Notes under the pieces: model-generated
The model's database searches: none
What the model saw: only the letters and a program-made list of their open reading frames with translations
Told to the model about the DNA's origin: nothing
IMG/VR virus record: IMGVR_UViG_3300035698_006258
Coordinates: 1 to 28,258 of that record
DNA from: a virus
Direction: 5' to 3' (one strand)
Length of the DNA stretch: 28,258 bases
Made by a program: the position numbers and the translations under genes
Shown here: positions 14,010-21,824 of the stretch, piece by piece
Layout of the letters: each line of letters opens with the position of its first letter
How positions within the stretch are numbered: the first letter of the stretch is position 1

Positions 14010-14036
14010 AGATTCAATTAAATGGGGGAAGAAGTA

Positions 14037-14273
14037 ATGACATCATTTATTCATGTAACACCAAGAATCACAAAACATACAAATAAAGAAGATGAGTTCG
14101 ACATAGACAGAGAATGCTTCACAAAAGAAGAGTTTAGCTCAAAAATGAAACAATTCAAATATTGTATGATAGAAGGCGATGATTATGAAATTTCCGTAAT
14201 TACTCAACCACATATAAATCTATCTAATCTTCAATATCCAAAGATTACGAAAAGGACTTCGATTGGCTTATAA
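14037..14273 (+). CDS. Small acidic protein, last of the plus-strand early operon
   Basis: 78 residues; ATG with GGGGGAAG about 8 bases upstream. The leader GATTCAATTAAATGG before it also occurs exactly at 13255-13269, before the first array member. Composition is mixed, with Asp/Glu clusters (NKEDEFDIDRECFTKEEF) and a basic end (YPKITKRTSIGL). Function unknown. It faces the minus-strand methyltransferase genes across a 150-base gap. Confidence 0.55.
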   Translation: MTSFIHVTPRITKHTNKEDEFDIDRECFTKEEFSSKMKQFKYCMIEGDDYEISVITQPHINLSNLQYPKITKRTSIGL

Positions 14274-14402
14274 AAGATAATTGAAGCACATATGTATATA
14301 TCATAACACCTTAGCTGGTAGATGGCATATACTATATTATCATCTCCTACATACCATAGAACTCATCCTCGAAGCTCTCATAGGATATAAAGATAATTGA
14401 AG
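14273..14402. repeat. 14-bp direct repeat in convergent gap
   Basis: AAAGATAATTGAAG occurs at 14273-14286 and 14389-14402, flanking most of the gap between the converging early operon and methyltransferase genes. A direct repeat bordering this position could mark an insertion boundary; no strong terminator hairpin is evident. Confidence 0.55.
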
Positions 14403-14423
14403 AAAAAGATAAAAAGATAAAAA

Positions 14424-14975
14424 TTAAAGTACTTCGAAGAGGGTAAAATCATTGTCGCCTTCTGATACTTCTGCCTTGGCGTTATCAGCGGTTGTGTCAT
14501 CTAGCCATCCTTCTTCATTGATTCCTTTTACCCATGGCTCAATGTTTTTAGCTGATGCTTTATTGGGGAATTTGAATTCATAGTCTAATGAACCATTTTT
14601 GTATTTTTTTAGAGATGTCCATACAATTTGATTGAATACTGTTTTGATTATGTCTCCTGTTATTTCCACTCCAGAATCTTTGACAATCTTGAGCAATCTA
14701 AGGCGACATTCTCTGATATTGTCTTGCATGATGTCAGTGCCGTAGATGGTTTGGAGTGCTTTTATGGGGGCGTGACCTAGAGAGATTTTCCGTTTGAGAA
14801 CTTCAATGAGCATATTCCCATTACCGCAAGCAGGGTCAAGGAACGTCTTACCCTCTTCAAATGCCTCTGGACCGTATTGTGAGAGCTTGTCGAGCATTTC
14901 ATTGACAAGGGAGGCGGGGGTAAAGTCTTCGGCTGTGGTCTTTTTTCTCTTTAGGCGTTTGTCGTTATTGCACAT
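14424..14975 (-). CDS. DNA adenine methyltransferase, SAM-binding (motif I) subunit
   Basis: 183 residues from ATG 14975 (GGTGAT upstream); a GTG at 14984 would add three. The Eco57I/N6-adenine MTase motif I is clear, TFLDPACGNGNMLIEVL, with an upstream helix (EDFTPASLVNEMLDKL) and the following acidic-loop stretch TIYGTDIMQDNIRECRLRLL that holds the ribose of S-adenosylmethionine in the family. There is no NPPY catalytic motif in this protein; the C-terminal part (LDYEFKFPNKASAKNIEPWV) is family-typical then becomes acidic. The catalytic motif is on the gene transcribed just before it, with about 10 bases of overlap. The two proteins should combine into one active enzyme that methylates adenine, protecting phage DNA from restriction. 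Confidence 0.8.
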   Translation of the reverse strand: MCNNDKRLKRKKTTAEDFTPASLVNEMLDKLSQYGPEAFEEGKTFLDPACGNGNMLIEVLKRKISLGHAPIKALQTIYGTDIMQDNIRECRLRLLKIVKDSGVEITGDIIKTVFNQIVWTSLKKYKNGSLDYEFKFPNKASAKNIEPWVKGINEEGWLDDTTADNAKAEVSEGDNDFTLFEVL

Positions 14976-16176
14976 GGCTATCACCGGTTATCGCTTCAAT
15001 ATAATCAATTTCTTTATTTGTTAGTTTAAAATATTGATAAAGTTTTTTATCGTTCCAATTTTTAGATATATCAATTTTAGGTATGTGTTTTATTACCTGA
15101 GTATTAAGAACACCATGATGAGTACGTTGTTGAGCAATTAAAAACTGAATAGGTTTTGATTTGATATAAGATAATATTTTCAATGCTTCCATTTTATTTT
15201 TTACAAGATAAAAAACGCCTCTGTTTGCAGGAGCACTGGTAGGAGCATAAATAGGATAATTTTGAGTAGTTTGATTAGGAAAGATTAATTTTGGTTTTAA
15301 TTGATATGCATGAGGTTTATCCGACCATTTCTCTGTTCCCATTGAATATCTAACGCTATAAATTTGATGTTTTGTTTTGACGTTAGATATATTTCCAATA
15401 GTACCGCTCGAGGACAAGTAACTAAACATTTCTCTGTCAAGCATTTTTCGTAATATATTCATTGTTGTCAAGTTAAAATCTTTAGGGATAAAAGTAATAT
15501 CACTTAACTTTGTTTCAAATTTATCGCTAGTAGTAACAATAGAGCATTTCTTGTGTTGATTTTGTTTGTCAAGTAAATAATAAGAAAAAGATGAGCCAAT
15601 ATTGGGAAAATACTTTGAGCATTCATCAATATTAACGTCTCTTGCATATTTTTTAATCAAATTAAAAACCTTACTAGAATTATTTTCTTTTGTAACTTGA
15701 TTCCCCCATGTTTTTGGTGTAATCATAATAACATAACGAGCAGAAATGCTAAACGATTTATGAACAAAATCAGCCCAAAGATTAGTAAAAGAACTATCAT
15801 CGTTTGCTTTCTGATAAGGTGGATTTCCAATGACTACATCGAATTTCATTTCCATATCCTCTTTCAAAAACGTTCCCATTTCTTTGAGAACAACATTAAC
15901 ATCATTATACCGATCAGTCAAACAAAATTTCACCTTTTCTTTGCAGTCAGTAACAAACCATATCTTCTTCAATTCAATACCGAAATCATAACATAGTATC
16001 TCAGCAAATTCAAGGTTAAAGATGCAGTAGAAAAAGCAAGAAAAAGTAGAAAGGCTAAAGAAATTGCAGAAAAGGAAAGAAAAGAAAATCAAAATGTTCA
16101 AAGTAATGTTCAAAGTGCGGAACCTGATAAATAGACAATAGAGGACAATAGAGGACAATAGGTAAAAATATAACAT
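14965..16176 (-). CDS. DNA adenine methyltransferase, catalytic NPPY and target-recognition subunit
   Basis: 403 residues if started at 16176 (AGGAGG two bases before). The catalytic motif IV is MKFDVVIGNPPYQ; a helix with RYVIMITPKTWG follows, and the C-terminal 200 residues resemble an Eco57I-type target-recognition region. Residues about 57-110 (FNLEFAEILCYDFGIELKKI, IWFVTDCKEK) look like genuine protein. The first 56 residues are hydrophobic and low-complexity and are antisense to a Lys/Glu-rich plus-strand reading, so they are probably not native. Other starts are 15879, 15855 or 15849 (AGAGG 8 bases upstream of the last). Transcribed before the motif I gene, giving order IV-TRD-I, a permuted arrangement. 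The role is host-restriction evasion, inferred. Confidence 0.75.
   Translation of the reverse strand: MLYFYLLSSIVLYCLFIRFRTLNITLNILIFFSFLFCNFFSLSTFSCFFYCIFNLEFAEILCYDFGIELKKIWFVTDCKEKVKFCLTDRYNDVNVVLKEMGTFLKEDMEMKFDVVIGNPPYQKANDDSSFTNLWADFVHKSFSISARYVIMITPKTWGNQVTKENNSSKVFNLIKKYARDVNIDECSKYFPNIGSSFSYYLLDKQNQHKKCSIVTTSDKFETKLSDITFIPKDFNLTTMNILRKMLDREMFSYLSSSGTIGNISNVKTKHQIYSVRYSMGTEKWSDKPHAYQLKPKLIFPNQTTQNYPIYAPTSAPANRGVFYLVKNKMEALKILSYIKSKPIQFLIAQQRTHHGVLNTQVIKHIPKIDISKNWNDKKLYQYFKLTNKEIDYIEAITGDSHVQ
15997..16134 (+). pseudogene. Orphan C-terminal fragment of a plus-strand gene
   Basis: Plus-strand reading gives KFKVKDAVEKARKSRKAKE, continuing Lys/Glu-rich and ending NVQSNVQSAEPDK before a stop at 16132. 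It has no in-frame ATG, GTG or TTG start and is closed upstream by a stop at 15994. The composition is that of a normal phage helical C-terminus, whereas the antisense reading is an implausible hydrophobic run. I read it as the 3' remnant of a gene whose 5' part was displaced when the methyltransferase genes arrived, or as a rearrangement junction at about 16000-16030. Confidence 0.5.
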
Positions 16177-16194
16177 TCCCTCCTGTTTGTTATA

Positions 16195-16269
16195 TGGAGA
16201 TGGTGTATATGCTTGTTAATTAAGTTAAGTTAAGTCATTGGTCAGTATTCAGAGCTTGCACCATCTCCA
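16195..16269. repeat. 11-bp inverted repeat with 53-base loop
   Basis: TGGAGATGGTG (16195-16205) is the exact reverse complement of CACCATCTCCA (16259-16269). The loop includes three tandem TAAGT units. Could form a large hairpin or a two-site operator at the left border of the repeat region. Confidence 0.7.
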
Positions 16270-16322
16270 CCTACTCCTACAGGGCTATTCAATTGGGCTA
16301 ACTACATAACTCCCTAACTCCC

Positions 16323-16417
16323 TAAACCAGTAACCATTACCTTTTCAGGGGGCATATTAACGGGCATATTTCCTCCCTAAACCAACATTAACCTACATAA
16401 ACCAGTAACTATTACCT
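16323..16417 (+). repeat. 20-bp direct repeat pair
   Basis: TAAACCAGTAACCATTACCT (16323-16342) recurs at 16398-16417 with one difference, 75 bases apart. Both lie between the inverted repeat and the phased ACGAACA array. Confidence 0.75.
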
Positions 16418-16476
16418 ATTGAAGAGTATATAGCGCCTTGTAATTGCCACATATGAATGATTGATTATGATTGAAA

Positions 16477-16524
16477 ACGAACAGATACGAACATCAAACG
16501 AACATAAACGAACATAAACGAACA
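16477..16524 (+). repeat. Five phased ACGAACA iterons
   Basis: ACGAACA begins at 16477, 16487, 16498, 16508 and 16518, that is every 10-11 bases, one helical turn. All copies face the same way and lie on the same side of the helix, the geometry of initiator-binding iterons. The sequence following is AT-rich. The initiator is unknown; the winged-helix proteins at 7745-8490 are candidates. Confidence 0.75.
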
Positions 16525-16876
16525 TTGGCAAGTAGAGTGGTAAAGCAAGAATAAGCGAAAACATTAAGGAATATGAGTTTTATAATGGAATATAGTGGAT
16601 GTATAGCACCCTCACACATTCACTATATCGCCCATATTTACACCAATCTGCGCCCACTCCTTCGCCCACTAATAGCCCCATAAACATTACACTATATGTA
16701 TTAATGAGTGGCTCTTCCTTCATTCGCTTCGCTCATTACGTTATCGCTTAGTGTTCCTTAACTGCGCCCCTCTTCTATGCCCCATTAAAGTGTTCATATG
16801 ATGTAACTTACTGCCCATTTAACTGCCCTGCTTCTATGCCCTATTAAGATGCCCTATTACTATGCCCGATTAAGAG

Positions 16877-16903
16877 GTAACATAAGTAACATAAGTAGCA
16901 TAG
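16877..16903 (+). repeat. 9-bp tandem repeat GTAACATAA
   Basis: Two perfect copies (16877-16885, 16886-16894) and one variant GTAGCATAG (16895-16903) in tandem. One of several short arrays in the gene-free region. Confidence 0.65.
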
Positions 16904-17010
16904 AGGGCGATACTTACAATAGTCAACGTTAATAGGGGTAAATCAGGAGTGGCTAAGAGGGGGCAATCAATGGGGCATACAAGGGGGGACTATGCAATTT
17001 CAACCATCGC

Positions 17011-17070
17011 TCATAAGTAATCAATATCAATCATAAGTAATCATAAGTAATCATAAGTAATCAATAGTAA
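17011..17070 (+). repeat. 10-bp tandem array TCATAAGTAA
   Basis: Six consecutive 10-base units: four perfect TCATAAGTAA (17011, 17031, 17041, 17051) and two variants, TCAATATCAA (17021) and TCAATAGTAA (17061). Period equals one helical turn. It is AT-rich and so could ease duplex opening. Confidence 0.8.
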
Positions 17071-17156
17071 TCATTCAGAGTATTCGTTAAATATATAACA
17101 GATGTAGAGGGGTCGATACATTTATAAGTCGTGAATATAGAGTAAGCCCGTCTACC

Positions 17157-17258
17157 TGCCCTATGAATTGCCCTATGAATTGCCCTATTGATTGCCATTG
17201 AGTTGCCCTTGAGTTGCCATTGAGTTGCCCTTGAGTTGCCATTGAGTTGCCATTGAGT
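17157..17258 (+). repeat. Nine-unit TGCC array of 12- and 11-bp repeats
   Basis: Three 12-base units (TGCCCTATGAAT twice, TGCCCTATTGAT once) grade into six 11-base units alternating TGCCATTGAGT and TGCCCTTGAGT. Units lie head to tail without spacers, so it is not a CRISPR array. An antisense open frame over this array is a product of the repeat. Confidence 0.85.
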
Positions 17259-17626
17259 GTATGAGATGGGCGTATAAGAAACATGAGATGCCCTATTAAT
17301 ATGCCCCGCTTGCCCTATACACTGATAAGAAAGTTGAGAACACTAATAATTAAGTAGTGGGCGTATAAGATGGCGCATTAGTGTTATAAGTGGGCGCATA
17401 TGGTGTAAGAGTGAAAATAAAAGCGCAGATGGAAGAGTAGTGAAAGGGGCGTTATACCTCACAGAAATTTGCCCGATTTTCGCCTATAATTGCCATATTG
17501 TTAGTATTTAAAGCGTTTATGTAGTTCGCCCGCATATATTAGAAGGATTTAGTAAGATTACGCCCCTTGAATGTCCCATGTTGAAAGATTTGATACAATG
17601 TTGAATATATTAACCCAAATCAGCAT

Positions 17627-17649
17627 AAAGTTATTAATATTGTGGTGTA
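17627..17649 (+). promoter_or_regulatory. Repeated 18-bp element upstream of terminase genes
   Basis: AAAGTTATTAATATTGTG (17627-17644) followed by GTGTA is repeated exactly at 23063-23080 upstream of the first capsid gene. It is 60-80 bases before the small terminase start. Candidate late or middle promoter for the phage sigma factor; a -10-like AATATT is included. Confidence 0.5.
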
Positions 17650-17709
17650 TGCGTTGGTATGCGAATATTTATAGGGCAATCTAGTAGGGCATTTCATAAG
17701 GAGTAATTC

Positions 17710-18225
17710 ATGGCAGTTCTAAGCAATTCTAATAAAGAGTCATTTTGTTTATCCTATATTGAATATGGTTGTGATAGGAAGAAGTGGAAAGAGATATTGG
17801 AAGATGTTGGCTATAGGGAGAATAGGGGATATTTCAATAGGCTTTTAAATGAACCGCTTGTGCAAGGTAGGCTTTTAGAAATACAGGAATTAGCCGCAGA
17901 TAAGGCAGTAATGAATCTCAGGGAACGTTTAGAGATGTTCAGTAAGATTGCAAGAGATGAAGAAGCCCCTGTATCTCAACGAATATCTGCGGCTAACGCT
18001 TTACATAAACAATCAGGTGATGAAGTAGCAACAGTTTCTTCTGATTCTGCAAATGATGGTAATACGACCAATGTTCTACGCATGGTTGATTTAAAACTTC
18101 CCGCTAAAATACATAATAAGAAAAAGAAAGAAGCTAGTGGTGGAGAAGGTATTGCTGAAGAGTTGAATAAACTTGATAATATGTATAAAGCTGATACAGA
18201 AGAATCCCAAAAGAAGATATCCTAA
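17710..18225 (+). CDS. terS: Terminase small subunit
   Basis: 171 residues, ATG with AAGGAG 6 bases upstream. N-terminal FCLSYIEYGCDRKKWKEIL, a Gly-Tyr turn and YFNRLLNEPLVQGRLLEIQE match the DNA-binding half of small terminases that recognise the packaging site; the middle (LRERLEMFSKIARDEEAPVS, then ISAANALHKQSG) forms the oligomerisation helices; the C-terminus is polar and Lys/Glu-rich. It forms a ring that recruits the large subunit. The adjacent large terminase supports the call. It is the first gene after the repeat region, where a packaging site might lie. Confidence 0.85.
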   Translation: MAVLSNSNKESFCLSYIEYGCDRKKWKEILEDVGYRENRGYFNRLLNEPLVQGRLLEIQELAADKAVMNLRERLEMFSKIARDEEAPVSQRISAANALHKQSGDEVATVSSDSANDGNTTNVLRMVDLKLPAKIHNKKKKEASGGEGIAEELNKLDNMYKADTEESQKKIS

Positions 18226-18226
18226 A

Positions 18227-19966
18227 ATGGCTGGTAAGAAACCTAAAATATCCCAAATCAAGAAGGTAGTGAAAACTGAACCTATTGTATTAAAGCCTCA
18301 AGTTGGTCCGCAGGAGGATTTCTTAACAACGGAGGCAGATATTTGTTTATATGGTGGTTCTGCTGGTTCGGGTAAAACATATGCTGAATTATTGGAAACC
18401 TGTAGGAATTTAAATACACCGGGATTCAGAGCGACCATATTTAGAAGGACTACCCCAATGATTCGTTCTCAGGGGGCATTATGGGATGAATCGTTAAACA
18501 TATTCCCTTTACTTAATGGCAAGCCTAATGAATCTCGTTTATATTGGCGTTTTCCTAGTGGTTCAGAGGTTAGTTTTAGAACATTGGAATATGAGAAAGA
18601 TAAGCTTGGATATATGGGTTCTCAGATTGCATTGATATGTTTTGATGAATTGACGCATTTTAGTGCTGAAACCTTTTTCTATATGCTTTCTCGTAATAGA
18701 AGTATATGTGGAATTAAACCGTATGTAAGAGCGACATGTAACCCTGATTCAGAAAGTTGGTTAAGAGATTTCATTGATTGGTGGATTGGGGAAGATGGTT
18801 TACCTATAAAAGAGCGTTCTGGTGTTATTCGTTATTTTGTTAGACGGAATGACAATATTATTTGGTCAGATAGTAAAAACGAGTTATTGAAGAGTGATGT
18901 AGATTTTGTAAGTGAATATGAAGAAACGAAGAAAGAGTATGCTAATCGTAAGCGTTCTTTAAAGAGGAAAGATGATATACGTAAAGGTAAAGTAACTGAA
19001 TCTGTATTGAACGAGCATTTTGAAGTAACTGATGAACTTGGTGATTTAAGTTATAGAGAAGCGATGCGTAAATTGAAGAAAGAGTATACTACAAGGCTTT
19101 ATCATCTTAAACGTAGGGCATCTGATGATATTAAATCGTTTACCTTTATAAGTGCATCTATTCAAGATAATCAGATATTGCTTAAGAATAATCCTGGCTA
19201 TTTAGGAAACTTGAAATCATTACCTTTAGTGGAACGTCAGCAGTTATTGGAAGGTAATTGGAATATTAAGAGTGAAGCTGGTAAATTCTTTAATAGAAGT
19301 TGGTTTGAGGTTGTTTCTGCTGAAAGTATTCCTAAGAAGGGAAAGGAGTGTAGGTTTTTTGATTTTGCGGCAACTAAAGCATCTTCTAAGAATCGTGACC
19401 CTGATTGGACTGTAGGAATCAAGATACGTAAATGTGATGGTATTTATTATGTAGTGGACGTTGTTAAGTTAAGAGATAATCCAGCTAAGGTTCAGGATTT
19501 GTTTCTTAAAACGGTGCAATCTGATAAACGTGTAGCTGATGATTTAGGCAATGAATATTTAATACGTTGGGAAGAAGAACCAGGTGCATCAGGTAAAAGT
19601 GAATCTTATCGGTTACAGACAATGTTAGCGGGCTATAATTGTCGTGGTGTTTCTACAGGTGGTAAGAATAAAGAGATACGTGCAAGGTCGATGGCTATTC
19701 AGGCAGAGATAGGAAACATTAAGGTAGCAGAAGGCGATTGGAACGACGAGCTTTTAAATGTATTACATAACTTTACTGATATAGGGCAGAAGCATGACGA
19801 TGAAGTTGATGGCTGTTCAGGGGCATTTAACGAGCTTACAAGCGTATTCATACATCCTACTTGTCCTGAAGATGAATCTGAAATTGAAGTAGATGAGAAG
19901 GAAGCAGAGAAACAACGTATAGAGGCGTATGAAGCGTTAGAAGAAGAATTTTTAATGGGTGACTAA
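18227..19966 (+). CDS. terL: Terminase large subunit (ATPase-nuclease)
   Basis: 579 residues; the ATG lies two bases after the small-subunit stop, and an earlier in-frame ATG (18173) falls inside that gene. Walker A is YGGSAGSGKTYAE (residues 43-51), Walker B IALICFDELTHF (about 132-142), with ATCNPDSESW as the coupling motif. The RNase-H-type nuclease has FFDFAATK (about 377), an Asp-containing EEPGASGKSESYR stretch and HDDEVDGC (about 522). This motor translocates DNA into proheads through the portal and cuts concatemers. Between the ATPase and nuclease (about residues 225-300) there is a Lys/Arg/Glu-rich helical insertion (ETKKEYANRKRSLKRKDD) not usual in compact homologues. Confidence 0.95.
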   Translation: MAGKKPKISQIKKVVKTEPIVLKPQVGPQEDFLTTEADICLYGGSAGSGKTYAELLETCRNLNTPGFRATIFRRTTPMIRSQGALWDESLNIFPLLNGKPNESRLYWRFPSGSEVSFRTLEYEKDKLGYMGSQIALICFDELTHFSAETFFYMLSRNRSICGIKPYVRATCNPDSESWLRDFIDWWIGEDGLPIKERSGVIRYFVRRNDNIIWSDSKNELLKSDVDFVSEYEETKKEYANRKRSLKRKDDIRKGKVTESVLNEHFEVTDELGDLSYREAMRKLKKEYTTRLYHLKRRASDDIKSFTFISASIQDNQILLKNNPGYLGNLKSLPLVERQQLLEGNWNIKSEAGKFFNRSWFEVVSAESIPKKGKECRFFDFAATKASSKNRDPDWTVGIKIRKCDGIYYVVDVVKLRDNPAKVQDLFLKTVQSDKRVADDLGNEYLIRWEEEPGASGKSESYRLQTMLAGYNCRGVSTGGKNKEIRARSMAIQAEIGNIKVAEGDWNDELLNVLHNFTDIGQKHDDEVDGCSGAFNELTSVFIHPTCPEDESEIEVDEKEAEKQRIEAYEALEEEFLMGD

Positions 19967-19979
19967 ATAAGGAGGAGAG

Positions 19980-20342
19980 ATGCCAGAATTAGAAAGCATA
20001 AAAGCAGATTTAGAGAATGTAGAATCGAAAATAGATTATCATGTGTTATCAGAGAAGCCGCACGAAGATACTATTTATATGACTATTCCTTATGCAAAGG
20101 TAACTGACGCAATGGTTAAGAGTGCGTGTGAAACCTCAAGGGATACATTACGTCATACAGTAGAAGGTACAGACTTAGTTGTATTGAAATGGGCAGAAGG
20201 TGCATGGAAGTATATGCAGAAGATTCCTGTTGCTTTAGATAATGTTAAGTCAGATGCAGAGTTTAAAATATTTACTTATGAGCAGATTTTGGTGGAATTA
20301 CAGAAACCAGAATGGCAATCAGATATAGAAGATATTATTTAA
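19980..20342 (+). CDS. Hypothetical protein between terminase and portal
   Basis: 120 residues with GGAGGAGAG before the ATG. N-terminal helix (MPELESIKADLENVESKI), then short strands and helices with DTIYMTIPYAKVTDAMVKSA, and an acidic end (WQSDIEDII). No known motif. Its place between terminase and portal is typical for small head-assembly or packaging accessory proteins, but a specific function cannot be stated. Confidence 0.6.
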   Translation: MPELESIKADLENVESKIDYHVLSEKPHEDTIYMTIPYAKVTDAMVKSACETSRDTLRHTVEGTDLVVLKWAEGAWKYMQKIPVALDNVKSDAEFKIFTYEQILVELQKPEWQSDIEDII

Positions 20343-20366
20343 TAACAAGCGAATAAGGAGGCTATA

Positions 20367-21824
20367 ATGGCTAAGGGCAGAAAACAATATCAGCATGACT
20401 ATTATCTTAAGAGGAAGGCTGAAAAACAGGCGATTGGGAATGCAGACCTTTCTCAGATACAGGATATATTGGAAACAAAGCGTAAGCCTATTTTTAGTGG
20501 TAATGGTGGTGGTTTTATGTCATTCGCTGGACCTCCTAAAGCAAGCGATGGTGTTTCAGACCAAACAGTATTAAATCAATTCAGTTCTTGGACATATACT
20601 TGCGCTTCCTATAATGGTGCATCTGTAGCTTCTGCAAACTTGAGATTGTATGTGGTATCTGATGAGAATGATTCTAAAGAGTTTCTACATAAAACTATTG
20701 AGAAGGGTTCACAGTTCTTAAATTACGTAAAGAACGAGTCGAGTGTTAAAACGTTGGCTAAGATAAGAAGCGCTGTTAATCTTAAAGAGATTGTTGACCA
20801 TCCTCTATTAGATTTATTGCAGAACATCAATCCAAATAACAACAACTTCGAAACCTTTGAGGAAACTTCAATCTTCTTGGATATGGTTGGAAACAGTTTT
20901 TGGTATATAGCTAAGAATGCAATGGGTGTTCCTGTTGAGATATGGTTACTTAAATCTCAACATATGCACATAATTCCCGGTAAAACAGCAAGTAGTTTTA
21001 TTAAAGGATATGTATTAAAGCAATCTAGTGGAAAGGAAGTATTCTTTAAGCCTGATGAGATTATTCATTTCAAAACACCGAATCCTAACAGTAATTATTA
21101 TGGTAAGGGGTGCGCTCAAGCTGCTATATCTGCCATTAATCGTTTCAATATGATGGATGCTTCTGAAGGTGCAAGATTGAAGAATATGGGTAGACCTGAT
21201 TTTGCTGTTAAATATAAGAACGGTAAGATTGACAGTTCTGAGATTAAGAAGGTTGAGAAGATGTGGAATTCTGCATTTGGTGGACCTAACAAGGCTGGCA
21301 AGATTAAAGTATTCGATGAAGATTGGGATTTGGAAACTTTAGGATTCACGCCAAAAGAGATGGATTATCTCAAATCTAGAGTATGGAGTCTAAAAGAGAT
21401 TGCAGCTGCATTTGGTATCCCTTATCCTATTCTAGATGCTACTGATGTTAAGAAAGCTACTTCAGAGTTAAGTGAATATTGGTATGCTAAGAATGCTGTA
21501 TTGCCAAGGATTACACGTATTGAAGAGAAGTTGAATGAAAAGCTAGTTCCTATGTATGACCCGACTGGAAGGATGTTCTTGTTATATGACAATCCTGTTC
21601 CAAGAGATAAAGCACAGTTAACAATAGAGCATAATGCTTATATTACTTCTGGTGTATTGTCTATTAATGAGGTTAGGCGTTCATTACAATTGCCTGCATA
21701 TGAGGATGAGAAGTTTGACATGCCTTTTGCTAGTGGTTCTAATAGTTCTAAATCAACTGAAACAGTGGAAACAGTGGAAGAGCCTGTAGTTCCTGTAAAA
21801 GAGGATGATACTGATGAAGAATAA
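20367..21824 (+). CDS. HK97-family portal protein
   Basis: 485 residues, ATG with AAGGAGG upstream. The family pattern is clear: an N-terminal wing (FSSWTYTCASYNGASVASAN), HPLLDLLQNINPN, the stem-and-crown region (FLDMVGNSFWYIAKN, GVPVEIWLL), HFKTPNPNSNYYGKGCAQAA, then LGFTPKEMDYL, FGIPYPILDA and the clip-to-end segment. It makes the dodecameric ring at one vertex through which DNA is packaged and to which the connector binds. The last 40 residues are Ser/Thr/Val/Glu-rich and unstructured (STETVETVEEPVVPVKEDD). It overlaps the next small gene by 11 bases. Confidence 0.95.
   Translation: MAKGRKQYQHDYYLKRKAEKQAIGNADLSQIQDILETKRKPIFSGNGGGFMSFAGPPKASDGVSDQTVLNQFSSWTYTCASYNGASVASANLRLYVVSDENDSKEFLHKTIEKGSQFLNYVKNESSVKTLAKIRSAVNLKEIVDHPLLDLLQNINPNNNNFETFEETSIFLDMVGNSFWYIAKNAMGVPVEIWLLKSQHMHIIPGKTASSFIKGYVLKQSSGKEVFFKPDEIIHFKTPNPNSNYYGKGCAQAAISAINRFNMMDASEGARLKNMGRPDFAVKYKNGKIDSSEIKKVEKMWNSAFGGPNKAGKIKVFDEDWDLETLGFTPKEMDYLKSRVWSLKEIAAAFGIPYPILDATDVKKATSELSEYWYAKNAVLPRITRIEEKLNEKLVPMYDPTGRMFLLYDNPVPRDKAQLTIEHNAYITSGVLSINEVRRSLQLPAYEDEKFDMPFASGSNSSKSTETVETVEEPVVPVKEDDTDEE

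Larger units (their letters stand above)
16177..17709. other. 1.5-kb gene-free repeat region, candidate replication origin
   Basis: All frames are broken by frequent stops and no frame has a ribosome site plus protein-like sequence. The region carries an 11-base inverted repeat, phased ACGAACA repeats, tandem TCATAAGTAA repeats, a TGCC(C/A)TTGAGT array, scattered GCCCTATT-like words and TGGGCGTATAAGA copies. Dense short direct repeats in an AT-rich, gene-free stretch ahead of the packaging genes fit an origin, packaging site or regulatory locus. Confidence 0.6.

Noticed and set aside
17157-17258. Possible CRISPR array
   Set aside because: Units are 11-12 bases with no spacers and no cas genes nearby; it is a simple tandem repeat.
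17087-17284. Minus-strand frame with repeating Gly-Gln-Phe-Ile and Asn-Gly-Asn segments
   Set aside because: It is generated by the TGCC tandem array; no ribosome site and no neighbouring gene on that strand.
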